A stretch of 46,073 bases of DNA from an uncultured Bacteroidales bacterium (GCA_946407975.1 CAMJQC010000018.1:1-46073), one strand, 5' to 3'. Positions 25,077-34,283 are shown, counted from the first letter of the stretch. The notes: a model not told the origin generated them from the sequence alone. Made by a program: numbers and translations.

Positions 25077-26503
25077 CAGAATCTGAAATAAATGAACGGG
25101 TTGAAACTGCCTTTAAGGATAAACGAAAGCGAGACGACAAGCAGGAGGATCATCAGCAGTCCGACCCACACATATTGCCTGACGTTATAGGAAGACCTGT
25201 CGAAGAAGAAGGCCTGCAGCTTCTCGCCCAAACGGGTCAAGCCGATGAACGAGAACAACAGCGCCAAAATCATGACGACGATAAACTGCGCATCACAAGG
25301 AACGGCCATTCCGTTGCCATTCATGAAGAACATGTTGCCGATATAATGGAAGGCGTAACTCAGGTTGTCAGCCCGAAACAGCACCCAGCCTATGGCAACG
25401 ATGACGAAAGTGATGAGCACATGCGGAATCCGGCCCAGCGGCTTGCTCTTCTTGATCCAGAAGAGTTTGTCGAGCACGATGAACGTGCCGTGGAACACAC
25501 CCCAGGCCACGAAGTTCCAAGCTGCACCATGCCATAGTCCGGAGAGGAAGAAGACAATCCAAAGATTGAGGTAGGTCCTCGCCTTGCCTTTTCGGTTGCC
25601 ACCCAGAGGGATATACAGGTAATCCATCATCCAGCGTCCCAGCGTCATATGCCAGCGCTTCCAAAACTCCGAGACGTTTTGGCTGATGTAGGGATTGTTA
25701 AAGTTCTCGGGGAAGGTGAATCCTATCATCCTGCCGATGCCTATGGCCATGTCGGAATAGCCCGAGAAGTCGAAATAGATCTGGAAGGTGTAGGCCAGAA
25801 TGCCGACCCAAGCGCCTGAAAAACCGATTTGACTCGTCGGCAGGGCAAAGACCTGGTCCACATACTCTCCCAACACATTGGCAATCAGCACTTTCTTGGA
25901 AAGACCGATGATGAAGCGGTACAACCCGAGAATCTTATTGTCTATCGTCTCGTTCGCCTGCCGGTTGGTGATCTGCGTCGCGATCTCGTTGTAACGCACG
26001 ATAGGGCCTGCGATGAGTTGCGGGAACAGCATGATGAACAAGGCGTAATCGAAGATGCTTTTCAGAGGGAACGACGTCTTGCGGTAGACATCGATGGCGT
26101 AGCTCATCTTCTGGAAGGTGAAGAACGAGATGCCGATGGGCAGCACCACCTTGGTCCACTGCACCGAGGCCACGCCGAAAGCCGCAAGCACCGCATTCAT
26201 GTTCTCGACGAAGAAGTTGGCATACTTGAAATAGGCCAAAAGGCCGATATTCAAGACGACAGAAGCCGCCAACAGCCATTTACGGCGTTTGGGTTCCTCC
26301 GTCTCCGCCATCCTTCTGACGATGAAAAAGTCGATGATGATGGAGCTCAGCAGGATCAGCAGGAACCTGGGAGACCCGAAGCCATAAAACAGCAGGCTCG
26401 CCAACAAGGCCACAGCATTCTTGCCCTTTCTGCCGATAACGAAATACAGTAATAGGAATACCGGCAAAAAATATAGGAGGAATATGCTGCTGCTAAATAC
26501 CAT
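25076..26503 (-). CDS. MBOAT family O-acyltransferase, AlgI-like, copy 1
   Basis: A 475-residue polytopic inner-membrane acyltransferase. It should take an acyl group (acetyl from acetyl-CoA in AlgI) from the cytoplasm and deliver it across the membrane. The conserved landmarks are present: FPQLIAGPIVRYNEI (about 160-174), YFDFSGYSDMAIGIGRMIGF (243-262), WKRWHMTLGRW (281-291) and the catalytic His in SGLWHGAAWNF (H325). It ends FNPFIYFRF, a tail shared by all three MBOATs here. The next gene, a class B SGNH protein, overlaps by one base. It lies 21 nt after MBOAT copy 2, so two MBOATs are adjacent. Confidence 0.93.
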   Translation of the reverse strand: MVFSSSIFLLYFLPVFLLLYFVIGRKGKNAVALLASLLFYGFGSPRFLLILLSSIIIDFFIVRRMAETEEPKRRKWLLAASVVLNIGLLAYFKYANFFVENMNAVLAAFGVASVQWTKVVLPIGISFFTFQKMSYAIDVYRKTSFPLKSIFDYALFIMLFPQLIAGPIVRYNEIATQITNRQANETIDNKILGLYRFIIGLSKKVLIANVLGEYVDQVFALPTSQIGFSGAWVGILAYTFQIYFDFSGYSDMAIGIGRMIGFTFPENFNNPYISQNVSEFWKRWHMTLGRWMMDYLYIPLGGNRKGKARTYLNLWIVFFLSGLWHGAAWNFVAWGVFHGTFIVLDKLFWIKKSKPLGRIPHVLITFVIVAIGWVLFRADNLSYAFHYIGNMFFMNGNGMAVPCDAQFIVVMILALLFSFIGLTRLGEKLQAFFFDRSSYNVRQYVWVGLLMILLLVVSLSFILKGSFNPFIYFRF

Positions 26504-26524
26504 GGCTGTCGATTTACAGTCAGA

Positions 26525-27994
26525 TTAGAATCTGAAATAGATGAACGGACTGAAACCGCTTGCATTCAAGGCCCCTAGGCAGAAGATGAAGGCGAAGATA
26601 CTGATGCAGAATGCTATGATGTGCTGTTTCTTGTTATACTCCGTAAAATACACCTTGTCCTGAACCTTCAATCCAAACTTCGACAGGGTGAAGAACGAGA
26701 AGAAGGCAGCCACCAGCATGGTCACATAAAGGTGTGGATTGTCGCTGAAATGGAAAGGAGCGAAGTCGAATGCGAACAAGCGTTTGATGAAGAGCCACGA
26801 CAGGTCGATGCGCTCAATACGGAAGAAGCATCGCGTCAATACGATGATAAGGAAGGTGAAGAACACCGATGGTATCCGTCCTAGTTTCTCATTGAATTTC
26901 TTCAAGAACAGCTTATCTGCACAGATAAAAATACCTTGCAGGGCGCCATATACCACAAAATTCCATGCCGCACCGTGCCACAGACCCGAGAGCAGGAAAC
27001 AGAACCACAGGTTGAAATACTTCCTTGCCTCTGTCTTCACACGGCTGCCGCCCAATGGGAAATACAGGTAGTGCTTGATGAAGGTGCTGAAGGTCTGATG
27101 CCAACGGCGCCAGAACTCGGAGATAGTCGTGGAGACATACGGGTTGTCGAAGTTCTCGGGGAATTTGAAACCCATCATTCGGCCCAAGCCTATGGCCATG
27201 TCGGAATAACCGGCGAAGTCGAAATAAATCTGGAAGGTAAAGGCGAAGATGGCGATCCAGGCCGTGGTGGAGTCGATGGTGGCAATCTTCGAGGCGATGT
27301 CGGCCAACTGAGTAGCGGTTAACACATCGTAGTTGGAAGGTCCTAACACTTTATCCACCTGAAAACCGATGACGTCGGCAATCAGGATCTTCTTACTCAA
27401 ACCGATTACGAAACGATAGAAGCCTTGCAAGCGGTCGGTATAGTTCGACTCACGGTCGCGGATTTGATCTGCAATATCGCAGTAACGTACGATAGGACCA
27501 GCGATCAACTGGGGGAACATGGCGATATAGAGCATGTAGTCGCTCAGCTTCTTCATCGGCTGATTTACGCCGCGGTAGGTGTCTAAGGTATAGGTCACGC
27601 TTTGGAAGGAGAAGAACGAGATGCCGATGGGCAGAAGTATCCTCTCCCACTGCATAGGTTCATGATGGAACCAGCCAAGAATGGCATTCAAGTTCTCCAT
27701 GGTGAAGTTGCCATACTTGAAGAAGAACAGCAACCCTATGCTCACCGCGATGGAGATGCCGCATATCAGTTTCTTCAGTCCCGCCTTCTCCGTCTTGCAC
27801 ATCCACCGCACCAGGAAGAAATTGATGATCATCGAGACGATAAACAGCACGATGAACTCGGGGGCACCATAGGCATAAAAAAGCAATGAAGCAAAGAGCA
27901 AGACATAGTTGCGGGCTTTCCTCGGCGTCAGAAAATAGACAAGGAAGAAAATCGGCATGAAATATAACAGGAATACATTACTGCTGAATACCAT
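26525..27994 (-). CDS. MBOAT family O-acyltransferase, AlgI-like, copy 2
   Basis: 489 residues, the longest of the three MBOATs owing to a loop around 216-245 (LGPSNYDVLTATQLADIA). Landmarks: FPQLIAGPIVRYCDI, YFDFAGYSDMAIGLGRMMGF, FWRRWHQTFSTFIKHYLYFP and the catalytic His in SGLWHGAAWNF (H340); C-terminal FSPFIYFRF. The WRRWHQTFSTFIKHYLYFPLGGSR stretch is closer to the classical AlgI form than in the other copies. A -7 box just upstream (28015-28022) may allow separate expression of this and the downstream genes. Confidence 0.93.
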   Translation of the reverse strand: MVFSSNVFLLYFMPIFFLVYFLTPRKARNYVLLFASLLFYAYGAPEFIVLFIVSMIINFFLVRWMCKTEKAGLKKLICGISIAVSIGLLFFFKYGNFTMENLNAILGWFHHEPMQWERILLPIGISFFSFQSVTYTLDTYRGVNQPMKKLSDYMLYIAMFPQLIAGPIVRYCDIADQIRDRESNYTDRLQGFYRFVIGLSKKILIADVIGFQVDKVLGPSNYDVLTATQLADIASKIATIDSTTAWIAIFAFTFQIYFDFAGYSDMAIGLGRMMGFKFPENFDNPYVSTTISEFWRRWHQTFSTFIKHYLYFPLGGSRVKTEARKYFNLWFCFLLSGLWHGAAWNFVVYGALQGIFICADKLFLKKFNEKLGRIPSVFFTFLIIVLTRCFFRIERIDLSWLFIKRLFAFDFAPFHFSDNPHLYVTMLVAAFFSFFTLSKFGLKVQDKVYFTEYNKKQHIIAFCISIFAFIFCLGALNASGFSPFIYFRF

Positions 27995-28014
27995 ATCTTA
28001 ATCTTTTCAGTTTG

Positions 28015-28022
28015 CAAAAATA
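28015..28022 (-). promoter_or_regulatory. Internal -7 box in the O-acylation operon
   Basis: The minus-strand sequence TATTTTTG, followed by CAAAC, lies 21 nt before the MBOAT copy 2 ATG. It overlaps the 3' edge of the preceding SGNH gene's intergenic gap, so a secondary transcript of the last four genes is possible. Confidence 0.6.
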
Positions 28023-28026
28023 GAAA

Positions 28027-29973
28027 TTAATGTTTTGATAAAGGGTAAGAACCCATTTTGTATTTCTTTTCCATCAGCCAGACGGCATCGTCATGGAGCG
28101 CTTGCTCTATGCTTTTCCCATTAGCCAAGGCTTTGTTTTCTATAGCCACCATCCAATTGGAATCGGATTTCATTTGTTCTTCTATCGATTCTATCTTCCA
28201 TTTAAAGAACGGGGCTAACGTATCGGAAACCGTCAAATGGTTTTGCAAGCCCAGATGCAGCAAACCATAGCGTTTTCGCACCGCCCATCTGGCATTCTCT
28301 TGCAGCGCCTCTTCCAAGTCCTGGTGCCGTATTCGGGCAGACGTCTTCACTTTGAGCAGCCATTCTGGATCTATCAGGATGAGTTGTTTAAAACGGGCAA
28401 CCTCTTGGGGATAAAACGCGGCAAAATCCAGTTCCAAAACCTGGTCCTTGAGCAGGGCACCGCCTTCGACCACATTCTTGGCTTCGGCATAAAGCACCTT
28501 TTCAAAGGACATGGCTCGCAGAGAAGCCTGCTGTTTCAACGCAGCCGTCCAAACCGAGTCTTCCCGGATTCTCCCCGCTGTCAGGGCATAAGGCAGTTTA
28601 GGATTACGACTTGCCGGCACGTTTTCACCTTGGAATTCTTTCAACAATTCGATGTCCCAGATGAAATGGTTACGTGCAAAACTCATTAACTCATGGCGGT
28701 ATTCTACGCTATCGGAACTGAATTCAGCGAACTTTTCCTGCACGTCGGCTCGCAAAGCCAATGTGTCGGCCACATTTATTATCTGTCTGAATAAAGAATC
28801 TTCGTCCATGCATAAAGCCAAGAGGGCATCTTCCACGAAGCCACTCGTCGCCTTATACATCTGATTGCCCGTAGTAAACCAAACGACATAGTCAAAATCC
28901 AAGATTTTCTCAAGAATATGACCATCCTTCACCTTGTATTGCTGTGTAAGATCCGGACCATAAAAAGCGGTGGAATAGTAATACCAGAACTCCACCTTGC
29001 TGAAAATCTCTTCCAGAGGAACATAATAATTCATACGCCAAAGGAAGGAGTTGCCTATGAAAAGCACTTTAGGTTTGACGGCTTTTTCTGTCTTCACAAT
29101 CTGTATATCGGCTTCCGCCCCGCGAGGCTCACGGCTATAGATTCTACGCTGCAAGTTGAGTAAATGTTCCAGATCGTGGTCTGCCGTTCGATATGGAGCC
29201 TCCTTACCAAATTTCCAATTGCTCAACTGGATTTGCGGCATCTCAATGCCTTTCAAATCCTCCATAAAACGAAAGAGTGAGTCTGCGGCTACGACGGAAG
29301 AAAAGTTCCAATGGGCAGCTGTAGGCGGAATGAGGGGGAAAGAGGCCGTGTCCTTCATCTGCTGGAACCAAGAAGTCATCTCGATAAACGGGAAGTCTGT
29401 TTCTTTTAGCTTTTCAGCATAGTACAAACGGGCATTGGGATAGGTGGTGTCATGCTCGCGGTCTGGCAAGTGTTCGGAATAGAGAAAGCCTTTCTCTGGA
29501 GCCATGAAAACCATGAAATCCACACCGTATTCTTTCAGTATGGCACGCAGCCGATTCATATTCCTCACTTCACGGTCGAAATCCTGTTCCGCTTCCTCCA
29601 CCGGATCCACCCAACGGTATATTTCAGTACCATAAAAATCGTTGACGCTCTGTACATAATACAGCCATCCATCTTTTCCGGGGATCACATCATGTGCAAA
29701 CGTTTTCTTGTAAAAATCCCATAAATACTGGTTATAAAGTCTGACCACAGGCTCGCGGAAACCGAAATGCTGTTGCAAATAGGTCTCGGTTTGCCGCTGA
29801 AAGTCGCCCGACCGATAATTATCCATCATGAAAGTCGGTTTCTCCACCTCTTTCTCAACTCCATTCAGCTTTCTCAATTTGAACAGATCCAGCTGCTCTT
29901 GCAGCATGGGAACAAACGAGAGCACCGCCAAAATGGCAAACAGGATAATATGGGTTCTGTCGTTTCTTTTCAA
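28027..29973 (-). CDS. SGNH/AlgJ-like O-acyltransferase partner, class A, three-module form
   Basis: At 648 residues this is the longest SGNH protein of the operon. N-terminal anchor (about 8-24), then FGFREPVVRLYNQYLWDFYK (70-89) and GWLYYVQSVNDFYG. His-Trp is at H221-W222 (TAAHWNF) and the candidate nucleophile is S309 (FIGNSFLWR); the residue two before His is Ala. After VPASRNPKL, a C-terminal extension holds three copies of the shared module (about 470-505, 531-570 and 596-640; for example IDPEWLLKVKTSARI). It closely resembles the 583-residue class A protein in layout. Its start is 2 nt after the stop of MBOAT copy 3, so they are tightly coupled. Confidence 0.8.
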   Translation of the reverse strand: MKRNDRTHIILFAILAVLSFVPMLQEQLDLFKLRKLNGVEKEVEKPTFMMDNYRSGDFQRQTETYLQQHFGFREPVVRLYNQYLWDFYKKTFAHDVIPGKDGWLYYVQSVNDFYGTEIYRWVDPVEEAEQDFDREVRNMNRLRAILKEYGVDFMVFMAPEKGFLYSEHLPDREHDTTYPNARLYYAEKLKETDFPFIEMTSWFQQMKDTASFPLIPPTAAHWNFSSVVAADSLFRFMEDLKGIEMPQIQLSNWKFGKEAPYRTADHDLEHLLNLQRRIYSREPRGAEADIQIVKTEKAVKPKVLFIGNSFLWRMNYYVPLEEIFSKVEFWYYYSTAFYGPDLTQQYKVKDGHILEKILDFDYVVWFTTGNQMYKATSGFVEDALLALCMDEDSLFRQIINVADTLALRADVQEKFAEFSSDSVEYRHELMSFARNHFIWDIELLKEFQGENVPASRNPKLPYALTAGRIREDSVWTAALKQQASLRAMSFEKVLYAEAKNVVEGGALLKDQVLELDFAAFYPQEVARFKQLILIDPEWLLKVKTSARIRHQDLEEALQENARWAVRKRYGLLHLGLQNHLTVSDTLAPFFKWKIESIEEQMKSDSNWMVAIENKALANGKSIEQALHDDAVWLMEKKYKMGSYPLSKH

Positions 29974-29975
29974 GG

Positions 29976-31391
29976 TTAAAAACGGAAATAGATGAAAGGA
30001 TTAAAACCAGTGACAAACAGTGAACCTACCGAAAGGACGAAAAGTACTAACACCACGACTGCCATTACTATCGCACTCTTTTTCGTGTATGGATGGACGA
30101 AGACCTTGTCTTGCAAAACCTGTCCCTTAGGTGCCATAGTAATGAACGAGAAGAGCAACGCCAAAGCGAGAACGACCCAGACATGAGCCGTCATCCCCGT
30201 AACGCCTCCGCTTCGGAAAGAGAACAAAGCCTGGTAATAACCGAGAGCGGATGAGAAGTCCTCTGCTCTGAAAAGTACCCAACCCATGTTGACCACAAAA
30301 AAGGTCAGGATGGCGGAAGGTATTTTGCCTATTTTCTTCAGCACGTTGAGCATGAACAACCGGTCGAGAATGATGAAGAGTCCATGAAACACACCCCAAA
30401 AGATGAAATTCCATGCGGCACCATGCCAGAATCCAGAACAAAGGAAGACGATGGCGAGGTTCAGATAGGTCCTGGCCGTTCCCTTTCGGTTGCCTCCCAA
30501 TGGGATGTACAGGTATTCCTTCATGAAAGCGCCTAAGGTAATATGCCATCTGCGCCAAAACTCGCTGATGCTCTGGCTCGTATAAGGATCATTGAAATTT
30601 TCAGGAAACCTGAACCCCATCATGCGACCCAAACCTATAGCCATGTCGGAATAACCAGAAAAATCGAAATAGATCTGCATGGTATAGGCCAAAATGCCAA
30701 TCCATGCCGTTCCCGACGACAGTTCGGCACTATTCATGCCGAAAGCATAATCTGCATAGTAAGCCAAGGTGTTCGCAATCAGGACCTTCTTTGACAAACC
30801 GATGACAAAACGATAAAAACCTGCCACAAAGTCTTCGGCGGTCGTTTTTCGTTCGACAATCTGCTGTGCCACCGTGCTATATCTGACGATAGGTCCCGCT
30901 ATCAGTTGAGGGAACATCATGATATACAGCACATAATCCGTCAGTTTACGGCTGGGCTGAGAGGTGCCTCTATAAACGTCAATTGTATAAGTGACAGACT
31001 GGAATGAGAAAAATGAAATTCCGATAGGCAAGGCTACTTTTATCCAAGGGATGGCGTCCCAATGTGCCAGGCCTAGAAGTGCATTAAGGTTATCGACAAA
31101 GAAATTGGCATACTTGAAATATAGCAACAACCCCAACGAAATCAAGATGGAGAGTGCACAAACGAGTTTCCTTTTACGTTGTGTCACAGTAGCTGCCATC
31201 CATCTCACAACAAAATAATTCAAGATGCAAGACGCCACAAGAATAAGCACAAAATCAGGAGCGCCATAGGCATAGAACACCAAAGAGAATAATAGCAAAG
31301 TGTAGTTGCGGAACTTTTGTGGCGTAATGAAATACGCTAACAAAAAGATAGGCAAGAAATACAATAGGAATATGTTGCTGCTGAATACCAT
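29976..31391 (-). CDS. MBOAT family O-acyltransferase, AlgI-like, copy 3
   Basis: 471 residues, polytopic. Landmarks: FPQLIAGPIVRYSTV, YFDFSGYSDMAIGLGRMMGF, FWRRWHITLGAFMKEYLYIP and the catalytic His in CSGFWHGAAWNF (H323); the C terminus is FNPFIYFRF. It is more like copy 1 in the LGGNRKGTARTYLNL segment than copy 2 is. It lies between two SGNH genes (14 nt after the upstream one, 2 nt before the downstream one), so it could serve both. Confidence 0.93.
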   Translation of the reverse strand: MVFSSNIFLLYFLPIFLLAYFITPQKFRNYTLLLFSLVFYAYGAPDFVLILVASCILNYFVVRWMAATVTQRKRKLVCALSILISLGLLLYFKYANFFVDNLNALLGLAHWDAIPWIKVALPIGISFFSFQSVTYTIDVYRGTSQPSRKLTDYVLYIMMFPQLIAGPIVRYSTVAQQIVERKTTAEDFVAGFYRFVIGLSKKVLIANTLAYYADYAFGMNSAELSSGTAWIGILAYTMQIYFDFSGYSDMAIGLGRMMGFRFPENFNDPYTSQSISEFWRRWHITLGAFMKEYLYIPLGGNRKGTARTYLNLAIVFLCSGFWHGAAWNFIFWGVFHGLFIILDRLFMLNVLKKIGKIPSAILTFFVVNMGWVLFRAEDFSSALGYYQALFSFRSGGVTGMTAHVWVVLALALLFSFITMAPKGQVLQDKVFVHPYTKKSAIVMAVVVLVLFVLSVGSLFVTGFNPFIYFRF

Positions 31392-31405
31392 AATGTCATT
31401 TATTT

Positions 31406-32755
31406 TTACTGTTCTCTTTGCTTCTTTAATACGTATATGGCGTTGTCACGCAAGTTTTCATCCATCGTAATGCCCCTTTCTTTCGCTTGCTTCTTGATTT
31501 TTTCCATCCATTCTGGATCATTCTTGATTTGATCTATAATGGCTTGGATCTTTTTCTCGTAACCGACAGCACCCTCTTCACCGTAAAAATCTGATACCGT
31601 TTCGCAGAAACCGCACAAGTATTCATACAGGTAAGGGGCTGTGAAAACAGCGAGAATAATATCGGCGCTGTCAACGACCTGATAAGCCTCTGGCAGATAA
31701 CTTACTTTTCTATTATTGTATTTGGGATTGGAAGAGATTATTTCCTTGTTGTATTTCCAATAATCCCAATTGGCAAAGGCATCAATAAAAGCCGAACGTC
31801 GCAATTGGACGAAATAGCTGTCGGCAATCACCAAAATGTTAGGCTTGTCTTTGCCAACCGTATCGGTCAATGCGGTTTTGGGGTTCGGCAGTTTCTCTTT
31901 CTTCTTTAAAGGGAAAAGCAAATTCATCAAGTTTTCCAACTCTTTATCCTGACCGGAATAGTGCGTCGTCAAATTTATATCTGCACACTCAACCGTCGGT
32001 AAGTCAAAGCCTGTGATTTCCTCAATTTTACGCATGATGGAATCTGCTACAAAAGGAATAGTCGACTCCGCCCAGTGGGTTCCTAATTTCGTATAGAGCG
32101 GATATGGAAACTCTTTCTTGAGGGACTTGAAATAAGAATAGAAATCAATGTGGTTGATGCCGTTTTCCTTGAAAAGCTGTACGTAGTATTCCTCCAGCGA
32201 AAAATCTGAAATGGAATCGCGGTATTCTTGTGGAAGCCATTCTGGGTATGTCGCTGTTTTTGTAGGGGCGAAAACGGGAAGAAACGCAATACCATGGTTC
32301 TTGAGTGTGTCGATGAGCACCAACGTTTTTGCCACATTCTCCTGCGCTACCAGTTTGGCACTGTCAATAGTAGTATAGTTCTTTATCAATGTCTTTCCCA
32401 TGGCTTCATCGAGATACATTCTAAGAAAAAACTCATCGTTTTCCCCTTTGATCAGATTCTGATTGCTGATGATACCAAAACAATCGTGCATCATCTGATT
32501 ATATGCCCTGACAAAAAACTCCTTGAAACCACCTTTTTGTTTGGCCCGTTCCGCCAGATAATCCTGGTAACTGCCGTCGGAAAAAGTCTGATAAGTAAGA
32601 CTGACCTTCTTAGGTTCCTTTACATAGCCTCCCAGTTTCTTCAACGGCAAGACATGCGTGAAACCCTGTACCAGAATGAGCATGAGAATGATGGCAATCC
32701 CCCATGCCAGACGTACAAATAATCTGTTTCTCTCTGTGCCTTTGCTTTTCTTCAT
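31406..32755 (-). CDS. SGNH/AlgJ-like O-acyltransferase partner, class B
   Basis: 449 residues. A membrane anchor (about 13-31, LFVRLAWGIAIILMLILVQ) follows a basic N terminus. The catalytic domain keeps H227-W228 (KLGTHWAEST) and S313 (VIADSYFVQL), with Gly two residues before the His. One copy of the shared helical module closes the protein (about 405-446; IKNDPEWMEKIKKQAKERGI). It resembles the other 449-residue class B protein and lacks the WDFYKK block of class A. It is 26 nt after the first gene of the operon and 14 nt before MBOAT copy 3. Confidence 0.8.
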   Translation of the reverse strand: MKKSKGTERNRLFVRLAWGIAIILMLILVQGFTHVLPLKKLGGYVKEPKKVSLTYQTFSDGSYQDYLAERAKQKGGFKEFFVRAYNQMMHDCFGIISNQNLIKGENDEFFLRMYLDEAMGKTLIKNYTTIDSAKLVAQENVAKTLVLIDTLKNHGIAFLPVFAPTKTATYPEWLPQEYRDSISDFSLEEYYVQLFKENGINHIDFYSYFKSLKKEFPYPLYTKLGTHWAESTIPFVADSIMRKIEEITGFDLPTVECADINLTTHYSGQDKELENLMNLLFPLKKKEKLPNPKTALTDTVGKDKPNILVIADSYFVQLRRSAFIDAFANWDYWKYNKEIISSNPKYNNRKVSYLPEAYQVVDSADIILAVFTAPYLYEYLCGFCETVSDFYGEEGAVGYEKKIQAIIDQIKNDPEWMEKIKKQAKERGITMDENLRDNAIYVLKKQREQ

Positions 32756-32781
32756 TTTCTCTTATTGATATAATTTGAGGT

Positions 32782-34176
32782 TTAATTGAAAGGTGTCATA
32801 AGTCTTGCTTTTTCCGACCTCTTTCCAGGTATGCTGTCTAACAGCGCTTTAAACTGTATGGCAGGATTGACATTGATCAGATATTCCACTTCCTTTTCCA
32901 GATTATCTTCGAAGCTCAAACCCCTGTCCTCTGCTTTTTTTACCAGACTTGCATAGACTTCATCATCCTGCAGCATTTGTGTCTTTATCGCTTCTCTTTG
33001 CGCTTCAATCTCCGATTCATCATAACACAACTGTAACAATGCCTGGGTTGAGAATCCATTACCTAAATCATATAAGTTTGACGTACAATATATCAGCATG
33101 ACGAACTGCAAAGAACACAGTTCCTCCACCAGGTCAAGGTCCTTAACCTTTTCCTTGGGCTTGTCAAAATACACCTTGCTGTTGTAATACCAATACGGAC
33201 TAGAGGAAAACAAATCCCTTTGGTTTATCTGATTTACGATATTCCAATAGAATGAATCGCCTACCACAAGAAACCGGGGCATTGCAGCACCCTCCACCGG
33301 CGTTACCTTAACATCCACATACTGATGGGGAATTGTTTTCATCGGACGCATCAGATTCATCAAAGCTTCAAGATCATTATCCGGAGACTTCGCCCTGCCA
33401 ACACGTTTATTAGAGATTTTCAAATCATTCAACTCAACACTCCCCAACTTTTCCATATAATGCAAAATACTGTCAGCAGCATATACTGACGCAATTCTGC
33501 TCCAATGCGTTCCTTTTTGCGGAAACAGTAGAAAATCAGCGGTATCCTTCATCTGCAGGAACCATTCCACCATATCGATGTAATTGACGCCTAACTCTTT
33601 GAGCCGATCAGCATAATAGGGATATGCCCTGACCTGATCTTTTCTGAAATACTTAGTGTTTTCAGGCAAGTACTCAGGATAGATAAGATCCTTACCCGGC
33701 AGAAGACAAACGAAAAGATGCGTTCCATAATCTTCAAGGATGTGTTGAAGCTGATACAAGCGCATTGATTCACGTTCAAACTGTTGCAGCATGGCGGAAG
33801 AATCAGCGGCATAATGCGACGAACGCCCCTGATAATATTCCTCTACAAACCATGGCTCGTAATACCAGCCTTCCTTGCCCTCCACAAACTGGCCTTTCGT
33901 GACATATGACTTCTTGTAGAAATCCCAAAGATACTGGTTGTAGAGCCGGATTACATTAGGCCTGTAACCGAAATGCTGCTGAAGATAGGCTTCACATCCT
34001 TTTTGAAAAACACCATCACGGTAACTCTGGAGCGTCAGTCGGGGCATAGGTTTCTCTTCCACCACACCGCTTAATTGCCTCAGACGGGGGATGTTGAGAT
34101 GCTCTTGCAGCATGGGTGCAAACATGAGCAAAGCCAGCAAGGCAAACAATATGACCGAATAGTGCTCCTTTTTCAT
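32782..34176 (-). CDS. SGNH/AlgJ-like O-acyltransferase partner, class A (first gene of operon)
   Basis: 464 residues, first gene of the eight-gene operon. N-terminal anchor (about 7-24) then PMLQEHLNIPRLRQLSGVVE and the class A block YNQYLWDFYKKSYV (79-92). The catalytic domain has H224-W225 (KGTHWSRIAS) and S308 (VVGDSFYW), with Gly two residues before the His. One diverged module copy lies near the C terminus (about 394-437; LQDDEVYASLVKKAEDRGLS) before a short tail. The -7 box is 15 nt upstream of the ATG, so the operon transcript has a very short leader. Confidence 0.8.
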   Translation of the reverse strand: MKKEHYSVILFALLALLMFAPMLQEHLNIPRLRQLSGVVEEKPMPRLTLQSYRDGVFQKGCEAYLQQHFGYRPNVIRLYNQYLWDFYKKSYVTKGQFVEGKEGWYYEPWFVEEYYQGRSSHYAADSSAMLQQFERESMRLYQLQHILEDYGTHLFVCLLPGKDLIYPEYLPENTKYFRKDQVRAYPYYADRLKELGVNYIDMVEWFLQMKDTADFLLFPQKGTHWSRIASVYAADSILHYMEKLGSVELNDLKISNKRVGRAKSPDNDLEALMNLMRPMKTIPHQYVDVKVTPVEGAAMPRFLVVGDSFYWNIVNQINQRDLFSSSPYWYYNSKVYFDKPKEKVKDLDLVEELCSLQFVMLIYCTSNLYDLGNGFSTQALLQLCYDESEIEAQREAIKTQMLQDDEVYASLVKKAEDRGLSFEDNLEKEVEYLINVNPAIQFKALLDSIPGKRSEKARLMTPFN

Positions 34177-34190
34177 TTTATAATAACTTG

Positions 34191-34198
34191 CAAAAATA
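34191..34198 (-). promoter_or_regulatory. -7 box of the O-acylation operon
   Basis: The minus-strand sequence TATTTTTG, followed by CAAG, lies 15 nt upstream of ATG 34176. It is divergent from the U32 gene promoter 93 nt away, and no other box was seen ahead of the operon. Confidence 0.72.
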
Positions 34199-34283
34199 AG
34201 GATTTATTACTATAGTTGTGATAAACAGCGGTAGAACACTGTTATTATGTCATCGTTTTTTCTGATTTAAAAGGCAATTTCCG

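Noticed and set aside
16172..34176. A polysaccharide utilisation locus (PUL)
   Set aside because: No SusC/SusD pair, no sulfatase, and only one GH-like protein, which is membrane-anchored. An acylation locus fits better.
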